This document shows positions 34,156 to 42,930 of a stretch of 64,000 nt of DNA, in pieces; within the stretch, counting starts at the first letter, position 1; each line of letters begins with the position of its first letter. A program made the position numbers and the translations under genes. Below the pieces are notes generated by a model, which worked only from the letters and a program-made list of their open reading frames with translations, ran no database searches and had not been told where the DNA came from. Source of the DNA: Phycisphaerae bacterium (GTDB lineage Bacteria; Planctomycetota; Phycisphaerae; Phycisphaerales; SM1A02); assembly GCA_002709295.1 (NCBI GenBank), contig PAQL01000002.1:1-64000 (forward strand), given 5' to 3'.

Positions 34156-35223
34156 ATGAACGACCGCCCAGAAGAAGCCGACTCCTCCGCGCCAGCCAGG
34201 CACCGGTCCCCCCGTGCGATCGGCGTCCTCCTGCTGATTCGAGCCGCGCTTGGCGGCGTCCTGATGGGCCTCGCCAATCTCGTGCCGGGGATCTCCGGCG
34301 GAACCATGCTCCTCGCCGCAGGTGTCTACCCGGAGTTCGTCGAAGCCGTCTCCGCAGCGACCAGGCTGGTTCGGCGGTGGCGTCCATGGATCGTGCTCGC
34401 TGCGGTCGCGATTCCCGCGGTGCTGGCGATCGGGCTTCTCGCGGGGACGATTCGGGATGCGGTGCTCGAGCATCGGTGGGTCGCCTACAGCCTGTTCATC
34501 GGTCTCACCCTCGGAGGAGCGCCCACGCTCCTCCGCATGATCCGACCCATCACCCGGGGCGCCGTCGTCTCCGCGATCATCGCCTTCTGCGGGATGGTCG
34601 CCCTCGCGATCCTCCAGGAGACCGGTGAGGGCGAGCCGGGACTGGCCGTGGGGGGGATTGCGGGACTGGGGATCGCCGGGTTCGCCGGCGCCTCGGCGAT
34701 GGTCCTGCCCGGAGTGAGCGGGGGATACCTGCTTCTGGTCCTGGGCCAGTACGTGCCGGTTCTCGATGCCATCAGTTCGTTCGTCGATGCCCTCCGATCG
34801 GGGGCGATCAGCGAGGTCCTGGCCGCGGCTCCACCGATCATCGCGATCGGGGTGGGGGTGCTTCTCGGGATCGTCCTCGTGAGCAATGGGGTGCGATGGC
34901 TGCTGCATCACCATCGGCATCCGACGCTGGGGGTGCTTCTGGGGCTGCTTCTGGGAGCCGTGGCCGGCCTGTGGCCGTATCGCACGCCGGTGGTGCCAGA
35001 GGTCGGATCCCATGTTCGAGGTGTTCTGATCGAGACCGAGCTCCAGGCCGCCGAGGTGCCTCTGAAGCATCGACCGACCGTGGGTTTCACGCCCTCGCCC
35101 CTCGTGGCCGCCGCGTCCATCGGGCTGATCCTCGTCGGGTTCGGCATGTCGATCGGCGTGTCGCGACTGGGTGGCGTCGATGAGGACGAGGAGGAGGATC
35201 CCCACCGCGGGCCACAAGCCTGA
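34156..35223 (+). CDS. DUF368-family polytopic membrane protein (PopT-like polyprenyl-phosphate translocase)
   Basis: A 355-residue membrane protein with about 9-10 helices. Two inverted copies of the family motif are clear: LANLVPGISGGTMLLAAGVY (about 40-60) and SAMVLPGVSGGYLLLVLGQY (about 177-197). DUF368 proteins were recently linked to recycling of undecaprenyl phosphate across the membrane, the lipid carrier for peptidoglycan and polysaccharides. The start is ATG 34156; the open frame upstream is antisense to galE. Its divergence from galE fits an envelope-polysaccharide role. The C-terminus is acidic (DEDEEEDP). Confidence 0.85.
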   Translation: MNDRPEEADSSAPARHRSPRAIGVLLLIRAALGGVLMGLANLVPGISGGTMLLAAGVYPEFVEAVSAATRLVRRWRPWIVLAAVAIPAVLAIGLLAGTIRDAVLEHRWVAYSLFIGLTLGGAPTLLRMIRPITRGAVVSAIIAFCGMVALAILQETGEGEPGLAVGGIAGLGIAGFAGASAMVLPGVSGGYLLLVLGQYVPVLDAISSFVDALRSGAISEVLAAAPPIIAIGVGVLLGIVLVSNGVRWLLHHHRHPTLGVLLGLLLGAVAGLWPYRTPVVPEVGSHVRGVLIETELQAAEVPLKHRPTVGFTPSPLVAAASIGLILVGFGMSIGVSRLGGVDEDEEEDPHRGPQA

Positions 35224-35344
35224 GCGATCGGAAGCCGATGCCTTTTCGCCGGTGGATGGGATGTGGAGGAGGCTTTTGCCCGGCCTCGCGGAGGAATCCC
35301 GAGGTTCTCAGGCCATCCGGAGAAGACCGTTGTCGATTCAGGAA

Positions 35345-35363
35345 ACCGGGTTTTCGGCCCGGT
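35345..35363 (+). repeat. Intergenic hairpin containing the AAACCGGG motif
   Basis: ACCGGG (35345-35350) pairs with CCCGGT (35358-35363) over TTTTCGG. The surrounding 13-mer TTCAGGAAACCGG recurs at 41511-41523, and AAACCGGGTTTTCGG recurs near 21809. Function unknown. Confidence 0.4.
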
Positions 35364-35420
35364 ATTGGACCGATAGCCCGCCGATGGTCGAAAATCGGGG
35401 TGTCCCAGACCCAACCAGAC

Positions 35421-35876
35421 ATGTCCGTTGAACTTGCCTCCAAGCGCTCCGGCCCGGAGAATTCCTCCCCCATGTCCGATTCCTCGACCGCCAACCAGAT
35501 GACCGAAGTCATCACGCCCCGGAGAGCCGGGGCGACTTCCGGGCAGGATTCCCGGAGCCCCCGTCTGCGGCTTGCCGGCACCTGCGCCGGGCCGTTGACG
35601 CCGACGGTCGAACGTCTGCTCGAATTGAGGCGGCAGCTGATCGAGACTCGGGCGGTGATTCTGGAGGAAGCCGGGTTCATCCGGCGTCGACTCGAACGGG
35701 CCGGTCGCCGGGATGCGATCGCCTGCATCACCGGGGAGGACGCCTTCGCCGGTGCCGCCACCGGCATCGACCACGAGATCTCCCGGGTGGAGCTCGAGCT
35801 GGCCAGGCTGGATGAGAAGGCGGTCTCCATCGAGACCACCGCCATCGACGTCGGGCGTCTTCAGCGCGATTCCTGA
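35421..35876 (+). CDS. Small hypothetical protein
   Basis: A 151-residue soluble protein. The first 65 residues are Ser/Thr/Pro-rich; the rest is helical: TVERLLELRRQLIETRAVILEEAGFIRRRLERAG and a final coiled-coil-like EISRVELELARLDEKAVSIE. No family recognised. The start at 35421 is uncertain; ATG 35472 would also keep the helical part, and the frame is open upstream to 35238. Confidence 0.5.
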   Translation: MSVELASKRSGPENSSPMSDSSTANQMTEVITPRRAGATSGQDSRSPRLRLAGTCAGPLTPTVERLLELRRQLIETRAVILEEAGFIRRRLERAGRRDAIACITGEDAFAGAATGIDHEISRVELELARLDEKAVSIETTAIDVGRLQRDS

Positions 35877-36070
35877 AGGATCAAGAGTCCGGATCGAGCA
35901 GGTGCGACCCGCTTCTCGAGTGGTTCGTGCTCGATGTCAGCCTTCTCGCCGGGAGCGGCTCGCCACGGGGTCACGGCTGCTGAAGCGGATTCCGGCGACC
36001 CCGGGCTCTTCCGGAACGACCCGGATGGTTTCCGGAGACGGTGGTCCCCAGCACGACGACCCGTCGCCGA

Positions 36071-36430
36071 TCAGTCGGAATCATCATCCCCCTCGGGTGG
36101 GCGATACATGTGGAGTCGTCTGAAGGTCGAGAGGTCGATCAGGTCCCAGTCGAAGCTCCGGGCGATGCGAAGCAGCACGCCCTTGGAGATGTCCTCGTCG
36201 TCCTCGAAGAGGGAGAACTGGGTGATGGGCCCGGATTCGTCGCTGGGGTCGTAGGGGGGCAGGGTGACCCTGATGCCGGGGCCGTACAGCTCCTCCTCGG
36301 CAGCGCTTTCGGTCTCGGCGGAGGTGTTGAAGGGCAGCAGGGCGGCTCGAAGCTCGGCCCGGGTGCCCAGCGACTTCAGCTCCTCGGAGTCCGGGTCTTC
36401 ACGGTGTTGTTCGACGGCGTAGGTGGCCAT
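36071..36430 (-). CDS. Hypothetical acidic protein
   Basis: A 119-residue soluble, acidic protein. It has alternating strand/helix character, with GPGIRVTLPPYDPSDESGPITQ in the middle and a helix KGVLLRIARSFDWDLIDLSTFRRL before an acidic tail (PPEGDDDSD). No signal peptide or recognised motif. It lies 46 bp downstream of the receiver gene on the same strand and may be last in that operon. Confidence 0.6.
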   Translation of the reverse strand: MATYAVEQHREDPDSEELKSLGTRAELRAALLPFNTSAETESAAEEELYGPGIRVTLPPYDPSDESGPITQFSLFEDDEDISKGVLLRIARSFDWDLIDLSTFRRLHMYRPPEGDDDSD

Positions 36431-36476
36431 GGTGGTCGCGGAAGAATAACGGTTCTGACCGCCTCGTGATCGTCGG

Positions 36477-36875
36477 TCAGTCCTCGAAGAGGCCGTCTAG
36501 GGTCTCGATCAGTCGGATCATGGGGACCGGTTTGACCAGGTATGCGGAGACCCCGAGGTTCTCCGCGTAGGCATGATGTCTCCGTCCCTGGTTCGCCGTG
36601 ACCATCACGACGGGGGTTTCGGGTTGTTCCTCCCGGATCTTCTCCAGGACCAGGAACCCCGATCTGCGGGGGAGCATCATGTCCAGCACGACGCCATCAG
36701 GGTTCGAGGCGAGGAAGATCGAGACGGCGGTGTTTCCATCCTCGGCCTCGAGCACCTCGGCGCCCTCGGCCGTGAGGGCGAGGGCGGTGGAGGCGAGGAT
36801 GTCCGGATCGTCGTCCACGACGAGGATCGTTCGTCCTTCGAACCGGCCTCCGTTCGAGACTCCTTCGTCGCTCAT
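36477..36875 (-). CDS. Stand-alone response-regulator receiver protein
   Basis: A 132-residue REC domain without output domain. ILVVDDDPDI holds the acid pair, VVLDMMLPRRSG the phospho-acceptor Asp, VVMVTAN the switch Thr and YLVKPVP the Lys. The ATG at 36875 overlaps the stop of the upstream acyltransferase (ATGA), so this regulator is coupled to a lipid A gene, an unusual pairing. No histidine kinase is adjacent. Confidence 0.87.
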   Translation of the reverse strand: MSDEGVSNGGRFEGRTILVVDDDPDILASTALALTAEGAEVLEAEDGNTAVSIFLASNPDGVVLDMMLPRRSGFLVLEKIREEQPETPVVMVTANQGRRHHAYAENLGVSAYLVKPVPMIRLIETLDGLFED

Positions 36876-37921
36876 GAGAGAGGGGCTCCGGGTTCTCCGG
36901 TGTCGAGGAGGCGACTCATCGTCTCGTCGTCCATCCACGGCAGTTCCTCGAGCTTTCGACGGACCGAGGCCGGCATGGGCTTGCCCGACTCCTCCCACCT
37001 CGGCCGGCTCTTCCATCGACGATGGATCCAGAGGTACTGCTCCGGTGCCTTCCTGACCACCTGCTCGAGACTGCGATTGAATCTCGCGGTGATGTAGAAG
37101 AGCGGATCCCGGGCGTCGGTCCAGTCGTCGGGGCCGAACCGATCGGTGAGCTCGATGCGATAGTGGAAGGAATCCGGGCTGGTCCGTCTCGCGGTCCCGA
37201 CGATGATCGGGATGTCGTAGCGCATGGCCAGGAGGCCGATCGACTTGTAGCTCGAGGCCATGCGTCCGAACCACGGGACGAACAGGCCGCCCCGACCGGC
37301 ATTCTGATCGGCGATGAAGGCGATCCGTCGATCCGCGGGGTCGTCGCTCTTGACCAGTTCCTTGATTCGATCCGAGGCGCCCCACTTGGTCAGGACCCGA
37401 AGGCCTCGGGCTTCGCGAAGTCCCAGGACCCAGTTGTAGAGGTGGGGGTTGTCCAGCGGGCGGGCCAGGGCGGTCATGGGGAACCCGACGGTGGCCAGCG
37501 TGAAGCCGAGCAGCTCCCAGTTGCCCGAATGTCCGGTGATCAGGATCGCCGGTTCGTCGGACATCAGAAGCCTGGCGCCCTCCGAGAACTCGTCGAGTTC
37601 GACGTGGTCCTGCCAGCTCCAGGGGTTGATCAGCCGGGGCATGGCCATGGCATCGACGAGGAAGACCCGGAACATGTATCGGATCGACTCTCTCGCGATC
37701 CGATCCACCTCGGATTCGGAAAGTTCGGGCATCGCCTGACGGATGTGCGACTTCGCCCGCTCGGTGCGTGCGGCACCCCATCTTCCGAAGATCGAACCGA
37801 TCAGGGAGGCGGTCCGGAGGTTCTGGCTCGGCTCGACGCACTGCATCGCCGCGGCGAGGGCGCGGAGCGGCACGTACTCGGCGAGGTGCTGGAGCCTCGT
37901 CGTCAGCGAGCGGGTCGGCAT
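36872..37921 (-). CDS. Lipid A (LpxL/HtrB-type) acyltransferase
   Basis: A 349-residue late acyltransferase of the lysophospholipid/lipid A family, which adds a secondary acyl chain to lipid A or a related lipid at the inner membrane. The HX4E-type catalytic motif is HSGNWE (about residue 130); ADQNAGRGGLFVPWFG and the RWKSRP end fit the family. The start at 37921 (MPTRSLTTRLQ) removes a Pro/Arg-rich open extension. A 13-bp perfect stem terminator of the preceding gene lies just upstream. It is coupled to the receiver gene by ATGA. Confidence 0.85.
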   Translation of the reverse strand: MPTRSLTTRLQHLAEYVPLRALAAAMQCVEPSQNLRTASLIGSIFGRWGAARTERAKSHIRQAMPELSESEVDRIARESIRYMFRVFLVDAMAMPRLINPWSWQDHVELDEFSEGARLLMSDEPAILITGHSGNWELLGFTLATVGFPMTALARPLDNPHLYNWVLGLREARGLRVLTKWGASDRIKELVKSDDPADRRIAFIADQNAGRGGLFVPWFGRMASSYKSIGLLAMRYDIPIIVGTARRTSPDSFHYRIELTDRFGPDDWTDARDPLFYITARFNRSLEQVVRKAPEQYLWIHRRWKSRPRWEESGKPMPASVRRKLEELPWMDDETMSRLLDTGEPGAPLS

Positions 37922-37979
37922 GGTGGCGTCATCGGACACGGTGTCGCGGATTCGTATCGGAGCCCGGGGAAGCGGGTGG

Positions 37980-38023
37980 CTGGAGGAGGAAAGGACCCGG
38001 ACCGGGCGAGCCGGTCCGGGTCC
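37980..38023 (-). terminator. Intrinsic terminator after the coiled-coil membrane protein
   Basis: Reading the minus strand, GGACCCGGACCGG pairs perfectly with CCGGTCCGGGTCC (38023-37993) over a 5-nt loop, followed by TTTCCTCCTCC. It lies 32 bp after the stop at 38056. Confidence 0.8.
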
Positions 38024-38055
38024 TGGATTCGCTCGCGCCTTTCCGTGAGGTGATC

Positions 38056-39426
38056 TCAGCGGTTGGTCATGCCCGTGAGGGTTTGGAACCGGTTCCAGTT
38101 GAGCACGGGGATCTGTGCCTGCGAGGCCTGGTCGAAGAGTCGGTTGTACTGCTCGAGGGCCTCGCGCTGCTGGAGGTAGGCACGAAGTTCGGCCTGGGTG
38201 TTGTCCGGAGGCAGGGGGGCGGGCATCGGCGGCTGTTCGCCGAGGACCAGGAAGTCGAGGTCGCCGGTCAGCTTGTCGCCCTCGACGAGTTCTCCGCCCC
38301 ATTCCATGACCCGTCGTCGGACGTAGTCGGCTTCGGCGACCGAGATCTTGCCGTCACCGTCGATGTCGAACTGGCCGTGGACCAGGAACTTGAACCGGTA
38401 GTCGGGGTTGAAGACCGCGTTGGCGATCACGTCGTCCTTGACGACCGGACGGCCCTGGATCTCACGGGTGATCCGGGCCGCCGAGGTGTCGGCGTTGACC
38501 CGGATGATCTCGACGCTGGCCTTGCCGCGGACATACTCGCCGGTTCGCGGGTCGGGTCGGATCCCGGAGGCGTCCTCGTAGACCTCGAAGGTCATGCCGG
38601 GAACGACTCGGTCGTTCCGTCCGAGGTCGATGAAGACCTGGCCGCCGGAGCCGGGGACGCTGATGACCCGACCGTCGACGAGCTCGGCGGGGCTCTGTGG
38701 CTTGACCCGGTAGTTCTCCGTCTTCTTGCGGAGCTCGTCGATCTGGGCTCGGAAGACGCTGTTCTCCTGGTTCGCCTGATCGAGGCGTCCCTGGAGCGTC
38801 GCAAGACGGTTGCGGTAGTCGCGATCGAGCTTGGCCCGGCTGTCGTCGATCGAGGCGATGGCGTCCTCGACCTCGGTCTGGTAGCGGCCGGCCGCGACCT
38901 TGTAGCCGTCGAACTCCTTCTCGACCTGGGCGACCTTCTCATCGCTCATCGTCTCGGCCTTGTCGGCGCGGTCGCGGAGCTCCTGGTTGCCGGCCTGGGT
39001 GCTTGCCAGCTGCCGCTGCAGGCTCGACACGGTGTTGTTGGTGGAGGTGAGCTCACGACGAAGGTCGGTCATCGCATTGGAGACGACGTCGGTGTCGGAG
39101 AGCCCGAGGTTGGATCGCATCTCCGCGATGCCGGCTCCGGGGTTGCCGGTCACGAAGGTCGCGACCTCGGAGCGACGATCCTCGAGCATTCGGTAGAGCG
39201 ACTTGCGATCCTGCTTCGCGGCGTCCATGAGCCGTTCGAAGGACTCGGTCTTCTCCGAAGAGGCCACGAAGGCGCTCAGGTCGGCCTTGGCCTGGGCTTC
39301 GTTCTCGAGGGCCTCGGCCTTGCCCGTGTACATCATGAACGTGATCGTCAGAAGGCCGACGTTGCAGACGACACTCACGACGAGGGCGACGATCACGCCG
39401 GTACCGGCACCAGATCCTCTAGCCAT
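38056..39426 (-). CDS. Membrane-anchored coiled-coil protein with BRCT-like, EF-hand-containing C-terminus
   Basis: A 456-residue protein. One N-terminal helix (about 10-33, GVIVALVVSVVCNVGLLTITFMM) is followed by a long coiled coil (about 35-235) with heptad-like Leu/Ala and many charged residues. A beta domain (about 245-345) contains VISVPGSGGQVFIDLGRND and VVPGMTFEVYED. The last 112 residues resemble a BRCT domain: FLVHGQFD, then VRRRVMEWGGELV, DLDFLVLGEQP, and ALEQYNRLFDQASQAQIPVL. An EF-hand-like loop DIDGDGKISVAE is inserted after the first strand. The family is not one I can name. It could scaffold an envelope complex; cytosolic or periplasmic side is undecided. Confidence 0.8.
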   Translation of the reverse strand: MARGSGAGTGVIVALVVSVVCNVGLLTITFMMYTGKAEALENEAQAKADLSAFVASSEKTESFERLMDAAKQDRKSLYRMLEDRRSEVATFVTGNPGAGIAEMRSNLGLSDTDVVSNAMTDLRRELTSTNNTVSSLQRQLASTQAGNQELRDRADKAETMSDEKVAQVEKEFDGYKVAAGRYQTEVEDAIASIDDSRAKLDRDYRNRLATLQGRLDQANQENSVFRAQIDELRKKTENYRVKPQSPAELVDGRVISVPGSGGQVFIDLGRNDRVVPGMTFEVYEDASGIRPDPRTGEYVRGKASVEIIRVNADTSAARITREIQGRPVVKDDVIANAVFNPDYRFKFLVHGQFDIDGDGKISVAEADYVRRRVMEWGGELVEGDKLTGDLDFLVLGEQPPMPAPLPPDNTQAELRAYLQQREALEQYNRLFDQASQAQIPVLNWNRFQTLTGMTNR

Positions 39427-39711
39427 TGCTTCGGGTCTCCTCGCCTCCAGTTCAGAGGCGGTGTGGGGTCGGGTCTTTGCGGCCCCCTCGGGAAACAGGC
39501 ACCCGGGGGGGGGAATGCGGTTCGGAATGTCCTCGATCGGCCTCGAGGGTCCTCTCCGGGGTCACGAATGACGTCCGGTTGGTGGTCGGGCCGCGGCCGG
39601 GACTTCCGGAACGGACCCTGAACGGACCAGTGTCTAGGGATGACGGACTCCCGTCAAGCCACCTCTTCGGTTCCCGGCGTGGGGGGTTGCGGTTCCCCGA
39701 TTCGACTCTGA

Positions 39712-41376
39712 TCAGTCTCGGATGACTCGAAGAGCTTCTGCGGGGCTGGTGAGGCCCTGCAGGACCATGTTCCAGGCCGCCTCTCGAAGGGGATGCAGTT
39801 CCCCGGCCTCGAACGCTGCCTGACGAAGGGCCGTGGCGGACGATCGCTGGGTCACATGCTCGCGAAGCTGATCGGTCATCCGAAGCAGCTCGAAAACCCC
39901 TTGACGGCCTCGAAAACCCGTTCGACGGCAGTCCCGGCACCCCACGGGCTCGGGGACCATGCCGTCCTCGGGCATCGTCAGGCCCCTCGGAACCTCGTTC
40001 TCGTGGATCTGTCTCTGGCGGCCGCATTCCGAGCAGATTCGACGGACGAGCCTCTGCGCCAGGACCCCCTCGAGACTCGAGGCGACGAGAAACGGTTCGA
40101 CCCCCATGTCCAGCAGGCGACTGGGGGCTCCCGAGGCATCGTTGGTGTGGAGGGGGGAGAAGACGAGGTGACCGGTCAGGGAGGCCTGGACCGCCGCTTC
40201 CGCGGTCTCACGGTCACGGATCTCGCCGATCATGATGATGTCGGGGTCGTGCCTCAGGATCGCACGAAGTCCGGCGGCGAAGCTCAGGCCGGTCTGGCTG
40301 TTGACCTGGATCTGGTTCACGCCCTCCACCTGGTACTCGACCGGATCCTCCACGGTGATCGCCTTGACCGCATCGCTCACGATCCGGTTCAGGGATCCGT
40401 AGAGGGTGGTGGACTTGCCCGACCCGGTGGGGCCGGTCACCAGCACGATGCCGTGAGGCCTGGCGATCAGTCCGTCCCATCGATCGAGAATGGGTTCGGG
40501 CATCCCGAGGTCGTCGAGTCCGAGTCGAACCGAGCCGCTGTCAAGGACCCTGAGCACCACGCCCTCGCCGAACATCATCGGGATGATCGACACTCGAAGG
40601 TCGTACTCCCGTGACTTGTGACGCAGCGTGATTCGTCCGTCCTGGGGGTGACGTTTCTCGGCGATGTTCAGGCTCGCCATGATCTTCAGGCGACTCACGA
40701 TCGCGTTGCGGAAACGATTCACCGTCGCCGGAACCCCGGCCTCGCCGAGCACGCCGTCGATCCGGTACCGGATCGAGAGCTCGTCCTCGTACGGTTCGAT
40801 GTGGATGTCGGTGGCTCGTTCGCGGATCGCCTCCAGCAGGAGATCGTTGACGAGCTTGATGACGCTGGCCTCCTCGTCGGCGTCGAGTTCGCCGTCGATG
40901 GATTCGGTGGTGTGGGTGGAATCCTCGTCGCCACCCAGGGCATCGAGGGTGTCTCCGGCCACGCCGTAGTTGGAACGGATGAACTTCCGAAGATCGCGTT
41001 CGTCCGCGAGTACGAGTTCGACTCCGAGTCCGGTCAGCAGCCGGAGCTCGTCGAAGGCGCTCAGTTCGAAGGGGTCGCAGGTCGCGACCTGGAGGGTGTT
41101 GCCTTCCCGGCGGATCGGCACGCAGAGCTGCTTGAAGACCAGACGCGAGGGAAGGATTCGCAGGACCTCCTCCTCGACCTTGATCTCGGAGAGATCCACG
41201 ATGGGCATGTCGAACTGTCTGCCGATGGCCTCGAGGACGCGATCCGGTCCGACGTGACCCAGCCGCACGAGGGTGTGGTCCAGCCGTTCGCCCGTCCGCT
41301 TCTGTTCGAGGATCGCCTCCTCCAGCTGGGACTCGGAGATGAGTCCGCGTTCGACCAGGATCGTGCCGATGCCCAT
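39712..41376 (-). CDS. GspE/PilB-family secretion or pilus ATPase
   Basis: A 554-residue hexameric ATPase that drives type II secretion or type IV pilus extension. N-terminal MGIGTILVERGLISESQL and DLSEIKVEEEVL form the GspE N-domain. The ATPase has Walker A GPTGSGKSTTLYG, Asp box TVEDPVEYQVEGVNQIQV, Walker B GEIRDRETAEAA and HTNDA. A zinc site is built by CSECGR and CRDCRRTGFRGRQGVFELL. ATG 41376 is chosen because GGAGG lies 11 nt upstream; ATG 41490 would add a 38-residue leader without a ribosome site. No pilin or secretin genes are adjacent. Confidence 0.92.
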   Translation of the reverse strand: MGIGTILVERGLISESQLEEAILEQKRTGERLDHTLVRLGHVGPDRVLEAIGRQFDMPIVDLSEIKVEEEVLRILPSRLVFKQLCVPIRREGNTLQVATCDPFELSAFDELRLLTGLGVELVLADERDLRKFIRSNYGVAGDTLDALGGDEDSTHTTESIDGELDADEEASVIKLVNDLLLEAIRERATDIHIEPYEDELSIRYRIDGVLGEAGVPATVNRFRNAIVSRLKIMASLNIAEKRHPQDGRITLRHKSREYDLRVSIIPMMFGEGVVLRVLDSGSVRLGLDDLGMPEPILDRWDGLIARPHGIVLVTGPTGSGKSTTLYGSLNRIVSDAVKAITVEDPVEYQVEGVNQIQVNSQTGLSFAAGLRAILRHDPDIIMIGEIRDRETAEAAVQASLTGHLVFSPLHTNDASGAPSRLLDMGVEPFLVASSLEGVLAQRLVRRICSECGRQRQIHENEVPRGLTMPEDGMVPEPVGCRDCRRTGFRGRQGVFELLRMTDQLREHVTQRSSATALRQAAFEAGELHPLREAAWNMVLQGLTSPAEALRVIRD

Positions 41377-41505
41377 GAGCGTTGTGGCCTCCAGTAGAGC
41401 CGGTGACCTCTTCAGGTCGTCCTCGTCGAGTGTCCCAGACCGGTGGGTCGAATCCCACATCCAATGGTGGTCCGGCGACACTTCATTCATCGCACCGGAC
41501 CGGCC

Positions 41506-41523
41506 CCGGTTTCAGGAAACCGG
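41506..41523. repeat. Perfect inverted repeat upstream of the GspE/PilB gene
   Basis: CCGGTTTC, AG, GAAACCGG: an 18-bp near-continuous palindrome in the 272-bp gap between the ATPase and FIST genes. On the minus strand a GATAAC box lies just before it, so it could fold in the ATPase leader. There is no T-tract, so it is unlikely to be a terminator. Confidence 0.55.
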
Positions 41524-41648
41524 AACCTGCACTGTTATCGGCCGATTTCTCCCGACCTCCGAACAAGACTTCCTCCCTACCGGGGAGAGGGGGCGAGGAT
41601 GCCCGGGAGTTCCGGAACCTCGCGATCACGCCGGGGGCGGGGAGCTGA

Positions 41649-42860
41649 TCAGGCCCCGTTCGCCCGGAAGGGGCTTCGAAGGGCCACCGCTGAGAGTCCC
41701 AGCCCGGCCAGGCGGGGTCTTCCCGCGATCGGAGCGATCTCCGCCCCGGTCACGAAGCCGAGCAGGGGGGGTTCCTCCAGGCGGGCATGAAGTCTGGCGG
41801 CATCATGCGTGTCGCCTCCCAGCAGACGCGGACCTCGGCCGGCGGAACTCGCCGCGAGGACGCCGAGCACCGGCCGATCGTCGAGCATCGCCAGGTCCAG
41901 TGACATCGCGAGATCCTGCCGCTCGGTCTCGCCGTCGACGATCTGGAACTGGATGGTGCTGCCGCGGGGGGCGGCACCCGGAACCAGCAGACTGCCGCTG
42001 GATCGATCCACGGCGGCGACCGGTCGGATGAGAAAACCGCCTCGACCCCGGCTCTGGTTCATCGCGTCGGCGGCGATCCCGATGAGCGGCCGCGATTCCA
42101 GCCGAGCACGATCGTCCGGCTTCAGCCCGGACAGGACCATGTCGAACATCTCGGCGGCGGGACGCCCCCCGAGACCCTTGACCGTGCCGCCGGCGATGTC
42201 GGTGACGATGAGCGGGGGACCGACCGCCCGGCCGGCATGAGCCACGATCGGTGTCGCCTCGATCGCGCCCTCGAGCACGAATCCCACGGCTCCGGTGTTC
42301 CGGACCTGATCGTCGGCGACCAGCACGTTGGTGCCGGGCTGACTGCCACCCGAGACGAGTCCGCCCATGAGAGGCGTGCCTGCGGGCACCGCCGACTCGA
42401 AGACCCATGGGAGCGCGGTGCTTCCAGCCGTGAACGGATCCGCGAAGAGGGCGATCAGCTTCGGGGGGGATGCCGGCTTCAGCCTGCTGCGAACCATGGG
42501 CCGGGTCCAGACATCCGGCGGGCCGTCCTTGACGTCGAAGGCGAACGACCGGGCGCGGATGCCCGGTCCGCCGATGGCCAGGGCGGCGAGCGTCGGACCA
42601 CTGTGATGTTCCTCCGGACCCGCGAGGACTCCGGCCGAGGTGATGCCCACCGTGGCGGGCTCCCCGAGGGCTTCCCGGATGGTCTGGGTGGCCACCGGGA
42701 TGGCGGCGGCGTGGTGGTAGCTTCCGACGACCACCACCAGGGAGGGGGTCGTGACCAGTTTCGAGGCGAGCTGCTCCCCGACCGTCCAGGCGGCGGTGCG
42801 GGTGTCCGCGTGCCGATCCACGGCCGCTGAACAGCTCAAATCGGAGGGTGAGACGGTCAT
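41649..42860 (-). CDS. FIST-domain sensory protein
   Basis: A 403-residue protein with FIST_N (about 20-215: SLVVVVGSYHHAAAIPVATQTIREALG; TVGITSAGVLAGPEEHHSGPTLAALAI; GTPLMGGLVSGGSQPGTNVLV) and FIST_C (about 235-400: GLLAASSAGRGP-like VLGVLAASSAGRGPRLLGG; PLLGFVTGAEIAPI). FIST domains are thought to bind small ligands such as amino acids and feed signalling systems. No kinase or GGDEF domain is fused, and none is adjacent on this strand. ATG 42860 is preferred since GGAGG is close upstream. Confidence 0.85.
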   Translation of the reverse strand: MTVSPSDLSCSAAVDRHADTRTAAWTVGEQLASKLVTTPSLVVVVGSYHHAAAIPVATQTIREALGEPATVGITSAGVLAGPEEHHSGPTLAALAIGGPGIRARSFAFDVKDGPPDVWTRPMVRSRLKPASPPKLIALFADPFTAGSTALPWVFESAVPAGTPLMGGLVSGGSQPGTNVLVADDQVRNTGAVGFVLEGAIEATPIVAHAGRAVGPPLIVTDIAGGTVKGLGGRPAAEMFDMVLSGLKPDDRARLESRPLIGIAADAMNQSRGRGGFLIRPVAAVDRSSGSLLVPGAAPRGSTIQFQIVDGETERQDLAMSLDLAMLDDRPVLGVLAASSAGRGPRLLGGDTHDAARLHARLEEPPLLGFVTGAEIAPIAGRPRLAGLGLSAVALRSPFRANGA

Positions 42861-42930
42861 CCGCCTCCATTTTAGCCGCCCGGGGGCCGGATTTCGCCCT
42901 CCAAACGGCCAGGACATGCCTCGGGAGGGG

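Noticed and set aside
38362-38395. The DIDGDGKIS loop as another dockerin repeat
   Set aside because: It is a single EF-hand-like loop inside a BRCT-like domain, lacks the GILLAxxG continuation and is not at the C-terminus.
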